Assembly (NCBI GenBank): GCA_019695435.1 | Contig: JACTVF010000168.1 | Coordinates: 1 to 5,617 of the forward strand | DNA length: 5,617 nucleotides | Source of the DNA: Methanoregulaceae archaeon | GTDB taxonomy: Archaea > Halobacteriota > Methanomicrobia > Methanomicrobiales > Methanospirillaceae | Direction of reading: 5' to 3' | Shown: positions 5,521-5,617 of the stretch, piece by piece | Position numbering within the stretch: position 1 is the stretch's first letter | Layout of the letters: each line of letters begins with the position of its first letter | Translations under genes and position numbers: made by a program | Notes under the pieces: generated by a model | What the model saw: only the letters and a program-made list of their open reading frames with translations | The model's database searches: none | What the model was told of the DNA's origin: nothing

Positions 5521-5617
5521 GGCCCTGTAGGGGCCATTATTTCCACCATCAACAGAAACCCCATCCGGGCCATGGATCGGGCCTTAAAATCGCAATATGT
5601 GATCGTTTAAAATCGTC
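5521..5617 (+). ncRNA. Candidate structured small RNA or 5' leader, runs off the window
   Basis: The first hairpin is GGCCCT (5521-5526) with GGGGCC (5530-5535), a GC-rich stem with a 3-nt loop. It begins at the start site predicted from the TATA box at 5493. A second hairpin pairs CCC (5559-5561) and ATCC (5563-5566) with GGAT (5574-5577) and GGG (5579-5581), with one C-C mismatch and a 7-nt loop. TTAAAATCG occurs twice after it (5584-5592 and 5607-5615). The ATG at 5572 opens only 12 codons. I recognise no RNA family, and the end is not in the window. Confidence 0.3.

Noticed and set aside
5572..5610. Short ATG frame of 12 codons near the right end
   Set aside because: It is too short, has no ribosome site, and overlaps the second hairpin.
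1..5617. tRNA, rRNA, insertion sequence or integration site
   Set aside because: I found no cloverleaf with a TTCRA arm, no rRNA-like stretch, no transposase motif, and no flanking terminal inverted repeats with target duplications.

Overview
The window looks like chromosomal DNA of a methanogenic archaeon, most likely of the order Methanomicrobiales (Methanoregula or a relative). The reasons are an archaeal-type aspartyl-tRNA synthetase, a short core-only methionine synthase of the kind methanogens carry, a secreted subtilase with IPT/TIG and FG-GAP-like repeats, TATA-box promoters, and oligo-T terminators with few clear Shine-Dalgarno sites. The assignment rests on recognising protein families, not on a database search.

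Layout. (1) 2-1252, plus strand: C-terminal 416 residues of a secreted S8 serine protease, with its N-terminus outside the window, followed by a hairpin/T6 terminator. (2) 1253-2397: about 1.15 kb with no convincing gene between two converging genes. It holds a cluster of hairpins (1331-1437), a 16-17 bp direct repeat (1762-1818), and a tandem array of 32-bp quasi-palindromes (2082-2397) that abuts the stop codon of the next gene. (3) 4589-2398, minus strand: a two-gene operon, aspS then a methionine synthase, joined by an ATGA overlap. (4) 4590-4831: a divergent promoter region with four copies of GATCCGG, three of them exactly 18 bp apart. (5) 4832-5341, plus strand: a small membrane-anchored protein of unknown function, followed by a long nested hairpin. 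(6) 5392-5617: a strong TATA box and two hairpins starting near the predicted transcription start, perhaps a small RNA or the leader of a gene beyond the window.

How the genes work together. AspS and the methionine synthase are housekeeping enzymes and are probably co-transcribed and translationally coupled. AspS carries the His and Pro signature of non-discriminating archaeal enzymes, so it probably also makes Asp-tRNA(Asn) for GatCAB. The 32-bp array puts a T-tract of 4-7 bases on the minus strand in every unit, exactly where transcripts of this operon should end, so a multi-site terminator is the simplest reading. Its strict 32-bp phasing (close to three helical turns) and dyad symmetry also fit a DNA-binding array. 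The array is the most unusual thing in the window. I see no mobile element, CRISPR array, tRNA or rRNA.
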